Numbered from the stretch's first letter, positions 6,716 to 16,326 are shown. The stretch is 64,000 bases of DNA from Nonlabens ulvanivorans (GCF_000732625.1 NZ_JPJI01000032.1:1164193-1228192); one strand, 5' to 3'. Notes: generated from the sequence alone by a model not told the origin. A program made the numbers and translations.

Positions 6716-7552
6716 ATGAAAAATGTAATTTATGTAACTGCAATAGCGGTAATTCTTAATCTATCATCATGTGCAGAGGCTTATGAAAATCGAGCTGGTT
6801 ATAAAGAAGATGTTATAGCATCTTCTCAAGAATTAAATATCGAGTCTCCTTCCCAAACAGTAGAAAGTAATACCGAAACTTTAGAAAATCTCAAGATTAT
6901 TAAAAATGCTAATTGTCGTTTTAAAGTGACTGATTTAGATAGTGCAAGTACTGCAGCACAAAATATAATTACTGCTCAAAAAGGATATGTAGCAGATATG
7001 AAATACACTCAAAATGATTACAAATTAGAAAATCGTATCATCTTTAAAGTTCCTGCAACACATTTTGAATCTACCATCACACAACTTACTGCGCTAGCCG
7101 ATTTTATCGACTTCAAAAATATATCTACTACTGACGTGAGTGATGAATATGTCGATTTACAAACCAGACTTAAAACTAAAAAAGAAGTCAAATTAAGATA
7201 TGACGAAATCTTAAGAGGTAAAGCAAAAACAGTAGAAGAGGTACTTAAAACTGAAGAGAAATTAAGGATTCTACAAGAAGAAATAGAGAGCGCGGAAGGA
7301 AGATTAAAATTACTAAACCATAAAGTAGGTTATAGTAATATTGAATTACAATTATATCAAACAGTACAGTTTAGAGAGGATCCTGTAGTTTATGAGGTTA
7401 CCTTTAAAGACAAAGCTTTGAGCGGTTTTAAAAATGGATGGTCTATAGTAACAACTTTACTCTTAATTCTAGTAAATATCTGGCCATTACTATTGCTTTT
7501 TATTGCAGCGTTTTTCTTTTATAAAAGATGGAGTAGTAGAGTAAGGAAGTAA
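6716..7552 (+). CDS. DUF4349 domain protein
   Basis: A 278-residue membrane-attached protein: an N-terminal signal (MKNVIYVTAIAVILNLSSC, lipobox Cys 19), the DUF4349 domain at about 60-230 (CRFKVTDLDSASTAAQNII, KVPATHFESTITQL, SDEYVDLQTRLKTKK), a coiled-coil stretch (TVEEVLKTEEKLRILQEEIESAE) and a C-terminal transmembrane helix (WSIVTTLLLILVNIWPLLLLFIAAFFF) ending with positive charges. The family is common in bacteria with unknown function, possibly a membrane-surface sensor or scaffold. Upstream lies the 11-bp repeat array at 6636-6668. Convergent with the patatin gene, 6 bases apart. Confidence 0.88.
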   Translation: MKNVIYVTAIAVILNLSSCAEAYENRAGYKEDVIASSQELNIESPSQTVESNTETLENLKIIKNANCRFKVTDLDSASTAAQNIITAQKGYVADMKYTQNDYKLENRIIFKVPATHFESTITQLTALADFIDFKNISTTDVSDEYVDLQTRLKTKKEVKLRYDEILRGKAKTVEEVLKTEEKLRILQEEIESAEGRLKLLNHKVGYSNIELQLYQTVQFREDPVVYEVTFKDKALSGFKNGWSIVTTLLLILVNIWPLLLLFIAAFFFYKRWSSRVRK

Positions 7553-7558
7553 TTTGCT

Positions 7559-8473
7559 TTATTCTTCTTGAGGTTTGATTTCGCTCGTTTTTTCTGTGGT
7601 GCTTGCGGCATATTTAAATCCGCTATTCCACCAGTTAGTCATTTTTGATTTATTAAAAATGAGCGAATTCGTCGTTAATACCGTAGGTGTGTAATAGAAA
7701 TTAAGAATAGCATCGTGATGGTTTGCTGTAAACTTTCCTATCGCTATATTCTGTTTTTCAATACGATCCATCATAAAACCATGAAGGCTTGTAAGTAGTG
7801 AAAAGACATTAGTCGATGGCAAGCTATTATAGTAAGTAGCTTCTGTTTCTAGTACAATAACATCGACTGTTGTAGCGCCACGTTCTATAGCTTCTTTAAT
7901 AGGTACCATACTACCATAGCCACCATCTGCATACTCGCAATTATCTTTCTTAACCATGCTCATAAAAGGAATATAGTTACAAGAAATCCATATCCAATCA
8001 CAAAAGTCCTCATAACTCACTTCTTGAATCGATTTATATTCGGTTTCATTAAGTGAAAGATTAGATACGGTAACGATGACTTCTTTTTGCGTCGCCTTCA
8101 ACTCGTTAAATTCATCAATGGTAAAAATCTTTTTGATTAGTTTTCTGAGGTTTTTGCTTTCACCAAAGGTTTGATTACCATTTAAAAAATTGCGTAGAAC
8201 ATTCCAGTGATTGATTTTTATTTCCTCAACACCATATTTACTTCTCTTAATTATGAATGGGCAATTGCTGAAAATTGACTTTTGATTTACATTAGTATAG
8301 ACCTCTTTAATCTTTTCTATTTTATGAAGTGCTAGATGAGAAATAAGAAGACTGCCTGTAGATGTTCCTATATAAATATCATAGTCTAGTTTTTTTTCTT
8401 CAATGAGGTATTGAGCAACGCCACCGGCAAATGCACCTTTACTACCACCGCCAGATATGACTAATGCTCTCAT
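7559..8473 (-). CDS. Patatin-like phospholipase
   Basis: A 304-residue cytoplasmic or membrane-peripheral lipid acyl hydrolase. It carries the three patatin signatures: the oxyanion-hole glycine loop SGGGSKGAF (7-15), the nucleophile elbow G-T-S-T-G (Ser 38) and the catalytic Asp in DGGYGS (about 189). No signal peptide. It follows the metallo-hydrolase gene by 20 bases and probably shares a transcript with it and nhaC. The substrate (phospholipid or other lipid ester) is not evident. Confidence 0.88.
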   Translation of the reverse strand: MRALVISGGGSKGAFAGGVAQYLIEEKKLDYDIYIGTSTGSLLISHLALHKIEKIKEVYTNVNQKSIFSNCPFIIKRSKYGVEEIKINHWNVLRNFLNGNQTFGESKNLRKLIKKIFTIDEFNELKATQKEVIVTVSNLSLNETEYKSIQEVSYEDFCDWIWISCNYIPFMSMVKKDNCEYADGGYGSMVPIKEAIERGATTVDVIVLETEATYYNSLPSTNVFSLLTSLHGFMMDRIEKQNIAIGKFTANHHDAILNFYYTPTVLTTNSLIFNKSKMTNWWNSGFKYAASTTEKTSEIKPQEE

Positions 8474-8493
8474 TATTTAAATTATAAAACTAA

Positions 8494-9357
8494 TTATAGA
8501 CCTGTGATGCTCTCGTAAACGGTAGTCCTAAAACGCTCTGCATTAATAAAGCCATCTCCATAACCTTTTGCATCATATGCTGCTGTTATAGTCGTGTCTG
8601 CAATGATATCTTCTTTAGAAACACCTTTCTTAATTTTTGAAGCAATGTTTTCTTTGATATCCGCTAACATTTCAATGTTATTTCTTAAATCTTCATAACT
8701 AGCTAATGTGCCATGTCCTGGTACGATCTTAGTCTCCTCATTAATAGTAGACAAGACTCTTTCTTGAGCAGCGATATAACCATCGATAGAGCCGCCGGAT
8801 TTTAAATCGATATATGGATATTTTGCATTAAAAAATACATCACCCATATGTACCACATTTTCTTGAACAAAAAAGATAAATGTATCACCGTCAGTATGGG
8901 CGTTGTGCACATGAATTAATAAACAGGTTTGAGTAGGTAATTGTAATTCTAACTCTTCCTCTAAAGTCATTTCTGGTATAAAGTTCTCTTCTTTACCTTC
9001 AGCAATTAAGCGTTCTTTTACGTTCACGTGAGCAACGATTGTGGTTTCTTTAGAATTAAAATTTCCATTGCCACCTGTATGATCGCCATGATGATGAGTG
9101 TTAATTAAGTAAGTGATTGGATATTCTGTAATACCTTCAATTGCATCTTTAATTTTATCACTAAGTGGTGCAAATTGATCATCTATCATTACCACTTTCT
9201 CTTTGTCTATGGCAATCATGATATTACCGCCAGCTCCAGTAAGCATAAAAGTGTTTTCGCTTACCTCAGTAGATGTAATTTGAACTTTTGCAAATCGGTC
9301 TTGTGCACCAGCATTAAAAATACTTAAAAGTGCAAATACAGATAATAAATTTTTCAT
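8494..9357 (-). CDS. Secreted metallo-beta-lactamase-fold hydrolase
   Basis: A 287-residue protein with a signal peptide (MKNLLSVFALLSIFNAGA, then QD) and the zinc-binding signature T-H-H-H-G-D-H (HxHxDH), a second His in IHVHNAHTDGD and another in VPGHGT. These are the ligands of a binuclear metal MBL hydrolase. The longer frame back to 9384 would overlap the nhaC stop and put extra residues in front of the signal peptide, so the internal ATG at 9357 is preferred. The reaction is not determined; a beta-lactamase role is possible but nothing specific supports it. Confidence 0.85.
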   Translation of the reverse strand: MKNLLSVFALLSIFNAGAQDRFAKVQITSTEVSENTFMLTGAGGNIMIAIDKEKVVMIDDQFAPLSDKIKDAIEGITEYPITYLINTHHHGDHTGGNGNFNSKETTIVAHVNVKERLIAEGKEENFIPEMTLEEELELQLPTQTCLLIHVHNAHTDGDTFIFFVQENVVHMGDVFFNAKYPYIDLKSGGSIDGYIAAQERVLSTINEETKIVPGHGTLASYEDLRNNIEMLADIKENIASKIKKGVSKEDIIADTTITAAYDAKGYGDGFINAERFRTTVYESITGL

Positions 9358-9373
9358 TGTTAATGTGTTGATA

Positions 9374-10894
9374 TTATTCTTCACCTATAGTATCTAGGGT
9401 AGGTGTTTTAGTAACTAATTGTTTAATCTTAATGCTAAACGCTGCAAAAATAAGCGTCATGATAGGAGATAACCAGCTAAACATAGCATAGATAGCATAA
9501 TCCAATACACTTACACCTAAAGTACCACTGTGGTAAGCACCACAGGTATTCCAAGGTATTAAAACAGATGTAACTGTTCCCGAGTCTTCTAGTGTTCTCG
9601 ATAAATTCTCTGGTGCGAGTCCTTTTTCACGATAAGCTTTCTCATACATTTTACCAGGTACAACCAGTGCTAGATATTGATCACTTGCAGTAAAATTAAT
9701 CGCTATACAACTAGCTACCGTACTAAAGAATAATCCAAAAACACTACTAAATAGATTCAGTAGACTTTTTGAAATCCTGCTCAATGCACCTATAGCATCC
9801 ATGACACCACCAAAGACCATAGCGCAAATAATCAACCATATAGTACCTAGCATCGATTCCATTCCTTTTCCTTCAAATAGTCCTGCTAGTTCTTCAACAA
9901 TTTTAGGATTGTCAGATATCGGGTTAACAGTGGTCTTTACAGTGATGGCATTCATGATTCCTTTATAACCAGCTTCAAAACTCCATTCTTTCATTCCAGA
10001 AACAGCTAGTACAAGATCGGGTTGAAAAATCAATGCAAAAACCGCTGCTAGTAACGTACCAGCCAGTAAAGCGATTAAAGGCGATATCTTTTTAACTATC
10101 ATGGCAATTACAGCAATAGGTACTATAAATAGCCATGGTGTGGTATTAAAGGTAGCATCTATCGCACCTTGATATTGAGAAACATCGGCAGCACCGGTTG
10201 TATCGTTAGTAAATCCTAGTATAATAAAGAATAATAGAGTTACAATAATAGTAGGCACTGTCGTGTAAGTCATATATCTGATATGAGTAAATAAATCAGT
10301 ACCAGCCATAGCAGGAGCAAGGTTAGTGGTGTCACTTAAAGGACTTAATTTATCACCAAAATAGGCACCACTCAATACGGCACCAGCAGTCATTCCAGGA
10401 CTTATCCCTAATGCGCCTGCAATACCTATAAGTGCGATACCTACTGTTGCACTAGTAGTCCAGCTACTACCTGTTGCAACAGAAATCACAGCACAAATAA
10501 TAACACATGCAGCCAGAAAAATAGTTGGGTTTAAGATATCTAGTCCATAATAAATCATGGTAGGTATAATGCCACTGACCAGCCAGGTCCCAGCAAGCGC
10601 ACCTACCATTAAAAGGATAAGAATAGCGCCAGTAGTAGATTTTAAATTTTGAGCAACTTCCTCAACCATGGATTTATAAGAAACTTTGTTTTTAAAGCCT
10701 ACGATAGCTGCAATAGCTGCACCTATAATTAATATAAATTGGTTAGAACCACCTAAAGCGCTATCACCAAAAACGAATACATTATATGCTAGTAGTCCAA
10801 CTAATGCTATTACTGGAATTAGCGCTTCCCAAATGTTTAATTCTTGATTAATGATGATTTTTTCGTCCTCGTGGTTGATATTTTGACTTTCCAT
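9374..10894 (-). CDS. nhaC: NhaC-type Na+/H+ antiporter
   Basis: A 506-residue inner-membrane protein with about eleven hydrophobic helices. It has the NhaC signature regions: TGSSWTTSATVGIALIGI, SGAYFGDKLSPLSDTTNLA (the acidic residues of the transport path) and PWNTCGAYHSGTLGV. NhaC proteins exchange cytoplasmic sodium for protons, which fits a marine organism. The following MBL hydrolase and patatin genes are 16 and 20 bases apart, so the three are probably one transcript. No clear -7 promoter element was found upstream. Confidence 0.9.
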   Translation of the reverse strand: MESQNINHEDEKIIINQELNIWEALIPVIALVGLLAYNVFVFGDSALGGSNQFILIIGAAIAAIVGFKNKVSYKSMVEEVAQNLKSTTGAILILLMVGALAGTWLVSGIIPTMIYYGLDILNPTIFLAACVIICAVISVATGSSWTTSATVGIALIGIAGALGISPGMTAGAVLSGAYFGDKLSPLSDTTNLAPAMAGTDLFTHIRYMTYTTVPTIIVTLLFFIILGFTNDTTGAADVSQYQGAIDATFNTTPWLFIVPIAVIAMIVKKISPLIALLAGTLLAAVFALIFQPDLVLAVSGMKEWSFEAGYKGIMNAITVKTTVNPISDNPKIVEELAGLFEGKGMESMLGTIWLIICAMVFGGVMDAIGALSRISKSLLNLFSSVFGLFFSTVASCIAINFTASDQYLALVVPGKMYEKAYREKGLAPENLSRTLEDSGTVTSVLIPWNTCGAYHSGTLGVSVLDYAIYAMFSWLSPIMTLIFAAFSIKIKQLVTKTPTLDTIGEE

Positions 10895-10952
10895 GTATCG
10901 GGATTATTGAGTGTAATGTTACGATTTTGAAAACGCGTTTGCAAGTACTGCC

Positions 10953-11501
10953 TTAACCTATGACATATTTGTGTAGCAATTTTTTTTCGTATCCCAGCTT
11001 TCGCGAAAGCGTATATAACATCATCAAAACAGGTTTAAATAACTTAAAGAATAAGCTATCTACCTGAGTATCGCCCCATTTAAGTAAAATAATAGCATAG
11101 AATGGATTGAACGGAATCTGGTTCGTTCCAAAAGTTTTACCATCACTAACCAGTCCAAAAAGTGCTGCCATGAAATTTTCAAATCCAGGCTGGCCAGGTT
11201 CTAATTTTGCTCTAAAAACGATAGGTCGATCACCTGGATTATAAAAACGATGATTATCTATTACGGGAACTTTAAATATTTGACCAGGTTTTAAGCGTAT
11301 TTCTTTACCTAAATGATGAACACCTAAAATACCTTCAATAGGTTCAAACTGTTCTGTGAAATATTGATGATAGTGGATAGGATTACCACCACCAGGCTGT
11401 AACTCTACCTCTATATAGGTAAATGCTCCATCAGTTTGTGCGCTAGTCTTAAGTATAGTAGCGCGTTCTTTTGTAATAGGATTGATATAGGTATGGCCCA
11501 T
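10953..11501 (-). CDS. Cupin-domain protein
   Basis: A 182-residue protein with a cupin barrel in its N-terminal half: GGGNPIHYHQYFTEQFEPIEG supplies the metal-binding His residues, and LKPGQIFKVPVIDNHRFYNPGD the second motif. The frame extends to 11609, but the residues before MGHTYINP look non-coding, so the ATG at 11501 is chosen. The C-terminal part (FFKLFKPVLMMLYTLSRKLGYEK) is hydrophobic and includes a palindrome copy read as TLSRKL. Function is unknown; single-domain cupins include dioxygenases, isomerases and binding proteins. Confidence 0.8.
   Translation of the reverse strand: MGHTYINPITKERATILKTSAQTDGAFTYIEVELQPGGGNPIHYHQYFTEQFEPIEGILGVHHLGKEIRLKPGQIFKVPVIDNHRFYNPGDRPIVFRAKLEPGQPGFENFMAALFGLVSDGKTFGTNQIPFNPFYAIILLKWGDTQVDSLFFKLFKPVLMMLYTLSRKLGYEKKLLHKYVIG
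10997..11010. repeat. Dispersed palindrome copy 3 (LSRK frame)
   Basis: 14-base core GCTTTCGCGAAAGC, flanks not symmetrical (A before, G after). Read as T-L-S-R-K-L near the C-terminus of the cupin protein, the only copy in that frame. Confidence 0.95.
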
Positions 11502-11619
11502 GGAGTAAAAATAGAACAGGTTGATATGGTTTTCCTTAATAAAGTGATAATAAATAGTGATAGATGCTTTTGAAAAAAAGCTTATAGTTTGATTATTTTT
11601 ACATTCCAAAGTTTATACA

Positions 11620-12597
11620 ATGTCAGAACAAATTGAAAGAGTTAAGTGTTTGATCATAGGATCAGGACCAGCAGGATATACTGCAGCGATATATGCTGCA
11701 CGTGCAGATATGAAACCATTACTTTATACAGGTATGGAACCAGGTGGACAGTTAACGACCACTACTGAGGTTGATAACTTCCCAGGATATCCAGAAGGTA
11801 TTGATGGACCATCAATGATGGTTGATTTGCAGAAACAAGCAGAGCGTTTCGGCACTGAGGTACGTATAGGAATGGTTACTGAAGTAAATTTTGCCAGTGA
11901 AAAAGGCGGTATTCACACAGCAATTGTAGACGGGAAAACTAAAATTGAGGCGCATACCGTTATCATTTCTACTGGTGCCACGGCAAAGTATTTAGGTTTG
12001 CCTAGTGAACAACGACTACGCGGTGGTGGAGTTAGTGCCTGCGCCGTTTGTGATGGATTCTTTTATAGAGGTCAAGATGTCGCTATTGTAGGTGCTGGAG
12101 ATACAGCTGCTGAAGAGGCTACTTATCTAGCAAATATTTGTTCTAAGGTGACCATGTTAGTACGTAAAGGAGAAATGCGTGCTTCTAAAGCGATGCAACA
12201 TCGTGTTGCTCAAACAGAAAATATAGAAGTTTTATTTAACTCAGAGGTTGATGAAGTACTAGGTGATCAGGTAGTGGAAGGTTTACGTATTGTAAATAAT
12301 CAAACTAATGAAAAGCATGAGATTGCCATCACTGGATTGTTTATTGCGATAGGGCATAAGCCAAATACTGATATCTTTAAAGGACAACTTGATATGGATG
12401 ATGCTGGTTATTTAATAACTAAAGCTGGATCTACTTACACTAACATGCCAGGTGTGTATGCTAGTGGAGATGTACAAGATAAAATATATAGACAGGCAAT
12501 TACCGCTGCAGGAACAGGTTGTATGGCGGCTCTTGATGCTGAGCGCTATCTAGCTGAGGTAGGTATAGTGGAAGAAGTGATAGGAGGAAATTACTAG
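11620..12597 (+). CDS. trxB: Thioredoxin-disulfide reductase
   Basis: A 325-residue flavoprotein that reduces thioredoxin with NADPH. Visible are the FAD-binding GSGPAGYTAAIYAARA loop, the redox-active C-A-V-C motif followed by DG, the NADPH-binding GAGDTAAEEA loop and the C-terminal FAD motif ASGDVQD. Length and start match the family. It probably feeds the thioredoxin-family protein and peroxiredoxin encoded at 3.9-5.0 kb. It is followed by a strong bidirectional terminator. Confidence 0.96.
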   Translation: MSEQIERVKCLIIGSGPAGYTAAIYAARADMKPLLYTGMEPGGQLTTTTEVDNFPGYPEGIDGPSMMVDLQKQAERFGTEVRIGMVTEVNFASEKGGIHTAIVDGKTKIEAHTVIISTGATAKYLGLPSEQRLRGGGVSACAVCDGFFYRGQDVAIVGAGDTAAEEATYLANICSKVTMLVRKGEMRASKAMQHRVAQTENIEVLFNSEVDEVLGDQVVEGLRIVNNQTNEKHEIAITGLFIAIGHKPNTDIFKGQLDMDDAGYLITKAGSTYTNMPGVYASGDVQDKIYRQAITAAGTGCMAALDAERYLAEVGIVEEVIGGNY

Positions 12598-12617
12598 TCA
12601 CTCTCTAGACTCGAAAT

Positions 12618-12647
12618 AAAAAAGCCTCGCATCGCGAGGCTTTTTTT
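12618..12647. terminator. Bidirectional terminator after trxB
   Basis: GCCTCGC (12624-12630) pairs with GCGAGGC (12634-12640), flanked by an A-run and a 7-T run; it serves trxB and the convergent GIN-domain gene. Confidence 0.9.
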
Positions 12648-12700
12648 ATTTAATTAAAATTGAGTTGTTGATTATTCAGTTCAACAAATGCAATCAACGT

Positions 12701-13519
12701 TTATTTTTTTATCAATTGCGTTTTTCCTGTAAATTTTTCTAAGATGACTTTAGGTGAATTGAATAGTTCTACTTTAGAACTATCGCTGGCAGCTAGAGTT
12801 AATTCATCTTTTACATTTACCTCGCAATCGGTATTTTGAGACGCTTTCATATTTAAGTTGTTAAATACTAGGTTATCGCCTTGAAAGCTGGCTTTATTTT
12901 CAAGTAATAAAGTACCTGATTTTACATCTCCTTCTAATTTTGCAACTGTACGACCTTTCATTGTTAGGTTTAAATCTTGAAATTTTAGCAATGCCTTTAC
13001 ATTAGCCTTATCGTCAAAATTAATCTTAGCATCATTACCTCTTAAATTCAACTCAGATCTAGAGTCTCCTTTTAGATTGAGAGTTAAATTACTAATGTTT
13101 GCGGTTAGAAATAATTTTGCATCATCACGTACTTCAATTTCTAACTTGTCCATTTTTAGTTCAGTGATAGCGCTTATCTCTGCCTTTTCTTTAGCAACGA
13201 TTTTAGTTAGTCCAGCAGGATAAATTAAGCGTATCGTCATCTCTTTTTTAGAACGTATGTTTGCGGTAGAGCTAATACTTAAATTGCCATCAACTACAGC
13301 AACTTCTAAAAACTGATGTAGATTTGAATCTGTGGTAATTTCAACTTGAGGAATCACACCTTCTACGATTGCTACTTCATAATCACCACCTATTTCAATA
13401 ACCGTAAATGGATCAACGTCTGTAATAACGGTGCTAGGTTCGCGATTTCCTTTTACCTTTTCTTGTGCTTGAGAAACTGCAGCGGTAAGAATCAAGATTG
13501 CTAGTAATAATTTTTTCAT
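12701..13519 (-). CDS. GIN-domain (DUF2807) secreted protein
   Basis: A 272-residue protein with a Sec signal peptide (MKKLLLAILILTAAVSQA, then QE) followed by a right-handed beta-helix-like GIN domain: FTVIEIGGDYEVAIVEG, GNLSISSTANIRSKKEMTIRL, then repeated short strands such as LTLNLKGDSRSELNLRG. Such proteins commonly follow PadR/PspC genes in Bacteroidota. Here a terminator and a separate TACCTTTG promoter element lie between pspC and this gene, so it appears to be its own transcription unit. Confidence 0.85.
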   Translation of the reverse strand: MKKLLLAILILTAAVSQAQEKVKGNREPSTVITDVDPFTVIEIGGDYEVAIVEGVIPQVEITTDSNLHQFLEVAVVDGNLSISSTANIRSKKEMTIRLIYPAGLTKIVAKEKAEISAITELKMDKLEIEVRDDAKLFLTANISNLTLNLKGDSRSELNLRGNDAKINFDDKANVKALLKFQDLNLTMKGRTVAKLEGDVKSGTLLLENKASFQGDNLVFNNLNMKASQNTDCEVNVKDELTLAASDSSKVELFNSPKVILEKFTGKTQLIKK

Positions 13520-13539
13520 TTGAGAGATAATTTGTTTAA

Positions 13540-13547
13540 CAAAGGTA
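13540..13547 (-). promoter_or_regulatory. -7 promoter element TACCTTTG of the GIN gene
   Basis: Exact TAnnTTTG match on the minus strand, 20 bases before the ATG at 13519 and just downstream of the terminator at 13553-13582. Confidence 0.5.
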
Positions 13548-13552
13548 AAACA

Positions 13553-13582
13553 AAAACCGCTCCAAATGAATGAAGCGGTTTT
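13553..13582 (-). terminator. Terminator of the PspC operon
   Basis: AAAACCGCT (13553-13561) pairs with AGCGGTTTT (13574-13582); on the minus strand a T-rich tail follows. It lies 52 bases past the pspC-domain stop. Confidence 0.7.
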
Positions 13583-13634
13583 CTAGTCAACAAGAATCTC
13601 TTAAAATACAGTTGACATCACATGAATCTTTATT

Positions 13635-15392
13635 CTAGAAACTTTCTTCTGTTTCTATTTCTATAGGTCCTAAGTCTATCGATGTTTTAATAGTTGTAGT
13701 TTCAGATGTTTGATTTTCCTCGTCTTCGTCATCTTCATATTTCCACTCATTATCATCTGTTGATCTAGAAGGTGAATTGATTTCATCTTTTTCAATGTCA
13801 TCTTTACTTTCTTCTACAACAGGACAGTCTAGGCATACTGCTTTGCCATCTTTTACTTGATAAGTATAAGAGTCATTGCTACCTAGAGAGAATGCATCAT
13901 TACTAATGTAATCTCTATAATGGTTTGCAAACTCATCATTCATTCTAGCTTTTGTTCCTTCGGGAAGATTTACAATAATCTCAATTTTGTGGTTATTAAG
14001 GCTACCACTATTAATTTTAAAGAAATCATCTAGTGTGATGATAGAATCTGTAATCACATAATTATATTCTATTTGAGAAGCTTTTTCTTTAGCCTCTTGA
14101 ATAGATGATCCTTTTGCCTTGAGCCTAACGTTTATAGAAGCAACGCTATCAGTAGTAGCAGCAATCGCCGTTTTAATTCCCATTAAACGTATTTCTTTAG
14201 CACCATCAAATTCTCCTATACTAAAATGAGAACCATTTACATAGATATTATCATAGCCTTCTAGAGTGCTATCTTCCATATTAAGTTGAAACACTTTCTC
14301 TTTATTCACAGGGAATTTTTCTAAACTGTTTACGTTCCCATCAAAAGCTTGTGATGTTCCTATAGTTGCGATAATCACACACAGTCCAATTACAGATGCT
14401 ACCCAAAGTAATCCTATAATAACTTTAGCCGTACGACCTATGGAAGCTAGATTAGATACTAACAATCGCAAACCTAAAACAGCAATAATAAAGAATGGAA
14501 TCCCTATTAAGAAAAAGGCTGTTAAATAAATCCACCATGTAGATAGGTTAGAAGGTATGCTCATATTCATAAGTAACATAAAATCATCACTTTGTAATTG
14601 TGCTGTACCTATACCTATCAAGCTAAAGAATAATGCAATTAAACCTGTAGCACCTAGTAGGAACATAAACAGCCCTATGATCTTAGCTATAGCTTTAAAA
14701 ATACCTTTAATAAAACGTCCTAAAAAACTAAAGAAACGTACTGTTCCACGCTTTCCCTTTTGACCTACAATTCGGTAGTCGGCGTCGGTCTGCCCATCGA
14801 CTACATCATCAAAACCCGACTTAAAGTTTTCACCTATGTTTGAGATATTTACTTCTTTACCCATCATCGCTAGACGTTGGTTTGTAGTGACAGCATCTTT
14901 AGCAACGATCCAGAAGATGATGTAAGTCAGTACATTAAACGGGAATGATATAAATGATATGACTACAAAAAAGATTCGTACCCATATGGCATCTATACCT
15001 AGAAAATGACCTAGACCAGCACAAACACCACCTATATAACCGTTTAATGTATCTCTAAACAACGGTCTGCTGAAACGTGATTTCATCTCTTGAGCAGTTG
15101 ATCTTCTCTCACCTTCAAAGATTTCTTCATCTACCTCATAGTCTTCTGGCTGTCCCATTATGGAAATCACATCTTCGACATGAGTGATGGAAATGACTTG
15201 TTGGTCGTTAGCTCTTTTTTCTAAAAAAAGTTCAGCAACACGAGATTCTATGTCTGCCATGATCTCTTCAGATCCTTGCATACCGCTAAATGAGCGGCGC
15301 ACAGCGGCTAGATATTTTTGTAATTTATTATAGGCATCTTCATCGATGTGGAAGAACAGCCCTGCGAGGTTTATATTTATGGTCTTGTTCAT
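13635..15392 (-). CDS. PspC-domain membrane protein
   Basis: A 585-residue membrane protein. After an N-terminal conserved region (INLAGLFFHIDEDAYNKLQKYL) and a DIESRVAELF stretch comes a PspC domain at about 110-167 (RDTLNGYIGGVCAGLGHFLGIDAIWVRIFFVV), then further transmembrane helices (about 230-350), an extracytoplasmic GIN-like part and an acidic C-terminus (EYDDEDEENQ-like). PspC is a phage-shock/envelope-stress module; in Bacteroidota these fusions are usually paired with a PadR regulator, as here (4-base overlap with padR). Confidence 0.88.
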   Translation of the reverse strand: MNKTININLAGLFFHIDEDAYNKLQKYLAAVRRSFSGMQGSEEIMADIESRVAELFLEKRANDQQVISITHVEDVISIMGQPEDYEVDEEIFEGERRSTAQEMKSRFSRPLFRDTLNGYIGGVCAGLGHFLGIDAIWVRIFFVVISFISFPFNVLTYIIFWIVAKDAVTTNQRLAMMGKEVNISNIGENFKSGFDDVVDGQTDADYRIVGQKGKRGTVRFFSFLGRFIKGIFKAIAKIIGLFMFLLGATGLIALFFSLIGIGTAQLQSDDFMLLMNMSIPSNLSTWWIYLTAFFLIGIPFFIIAVLGLRLLVSNLASIGRTAKVIIGLLWVASVIGLCVIIATIGTSQAFDGNVNSLEKFPVNKEKVFQLNMEDSTLEGYDNIYVNGSHFSIGEFDGAKEIRLMGIKTAIAATTDSVASINVRLKAKGSSIQEAKEKASQIEYNYVITDSIITLDDFFKINSGSLNNHKIEIIVNLPEGTKARMNDEFANHYRDYISNDAFSLGSNDSYTYQVKDGKAVCLDCPVVEESKDDIEKDEINSPSRSTDDNEWKYEDDEDEENQTSETTTIKTSIDLGPIEIETEESF

Positions 15393-15730
15393 GATTTCTT
15401 AGTTTTTGTGGTGGTTACCAGGTTAACGGCGTTTTTAAGATCATCCCAGGTACTGGATAATTCTTTAAGGAAAATCTTTCCAGTTTCTGTCAGTCCATAA
15501 TATTTACGTGGTGGACCACTGGTGCTTTCTTCCCATCTATAATTAAGTAAACCTGCATTTTTTAATCGGGTTAATAATGGATAGATTGTTCCTTCTACCA
15601 CTAGTAACTTTGCATCCTTAAGAGTATCGAGAATCTCTGCTACATAAGCATCTTCTTCTTTGAGGATGGATAGAATGCAGTACTCGAGTACTCCTTTACG
15701 CATTTGCGCTTTTGTGTTTTCTATCTTCAT
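15389..15730 (-). CDS. PadR-family transcriptional regulator
   Basis: A 113-residue winged-helix regulator: MRKGVLEYCILSILKEEDAYVAEILDTLKDAKLLVVEGTIYPLLTRL (split here only to describe it) covers the PadR helix-turn-helix, and the wing follows in TSGPPRKYYGLTETGK. Short PadR proteins bind palindromic operators in front of their own operon and respond to envelope or phenolic ligands. It overlaps both neighbours by 4 bases (DUF4870 upstream, PspC downstream), so it probably autoregulates the operon. Confidence 0.92.
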   Translation of the reverse strand: MKIENTKAQMRKGVLEYCILSILKEEDAYVAEILDTLKDAKLLVVEGTIYPLLTRLKNAGLLNYRWEESTSGPPRKYYGLTETGKIFLKELSSTWDDLKNAVNLVTTTKTKKS

Positions 15731-16230
15731 GTTGTTGTGTTATTAGATTCTGTTTTTGTGCTTAAAAACGGGATCGTTAAAGGGTATTTAAAAAGCACCC
15801 CATCATTTGCTTGCATCGCTCCTCTAATAGTATAGACTAAATCTACAATACCGATGAGTAAAAGCGCACCGCCAAAAAGAATCCCTACACCTATCATGGT
15901 AGCAAAAATTCCCATATGTTCACCATGCATCCATTCATCGCCATCCATTCTATCTAGTCCTTCTAAAAATTCAATTCCACCAGATGCAAATGCAACTACC
16001 AGAATAATAGCTGCGATAACAGCTAGAGCTATTGAGTAAAGCGTCATGCTTAATTGAAAGTTGATGACCTGTTTTCCGTGATGATCTACAAAGTCAGATT
16101 TTTTTGAATTCACCATCCATAATAAAATGGGTAAAATGAAATTCCCTAAAGGAAATAACCATTTCCCAAAGCTCAACAAGTGCAAACATGTCGCTAAGTT
16201 TCGATGATTATTTTGTAAAGTATTCTCCAT
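15727..16230 (-). CDS. DUF4870 membrane protein
   Basis: A 167-residue protein with the DUF4870 pattern: an N-terminal RNLATCLHLLSFGKWLFPLGNFILPILLWMV helix pair (positions about 11-41) and SDFVDHHGKQVINFQLSMTLY, followed by two more transmembrane helices with an acidic loop between. The family is an uncharacterised small membrane protein. It is the first gene of the DUF4870-padR-pspC operon, with a promoter at 16250-16281. Confidence 0.88.
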   Translation of the reverse strand: MENTLQNNHRNLATCLHLLSFGKWLFPLGNFILPILLWMVNSKKSDFVDHHGKQVINFQLSMTLYSIALAVIAAIILVVAFASGGIEFLEGLDRMDGDEWMHGEHMGIFATMIGVGILFGGALLLIGIVDLVYTIRGAMQANDGVLFKYPLTIPFLSTKTESNNTTT

Positions 16231-16249
16231 GGCATATTATTTTCTTATG

Positions 16250-16281
16250 CAAATATATATCTAAAAGATAGTATTATGCAA
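16250..16281 (-). promoter_or_regulatory. Promoter of the DUF4870-PadR-PspC operon
   Basis: On the minus strand TTG (16279-16281) is followed after 21 bases by TATATTTG (16250-16257), close to the Bacteroidota -33/-7 arrangement; the -7 element is 19 bases before the ATG. Confidence 0.55.
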
Positions 16282-16326
16282 TACAAAGTACCATATATTT
16301 TTATTTTTTTGAGATATTTTTTATTT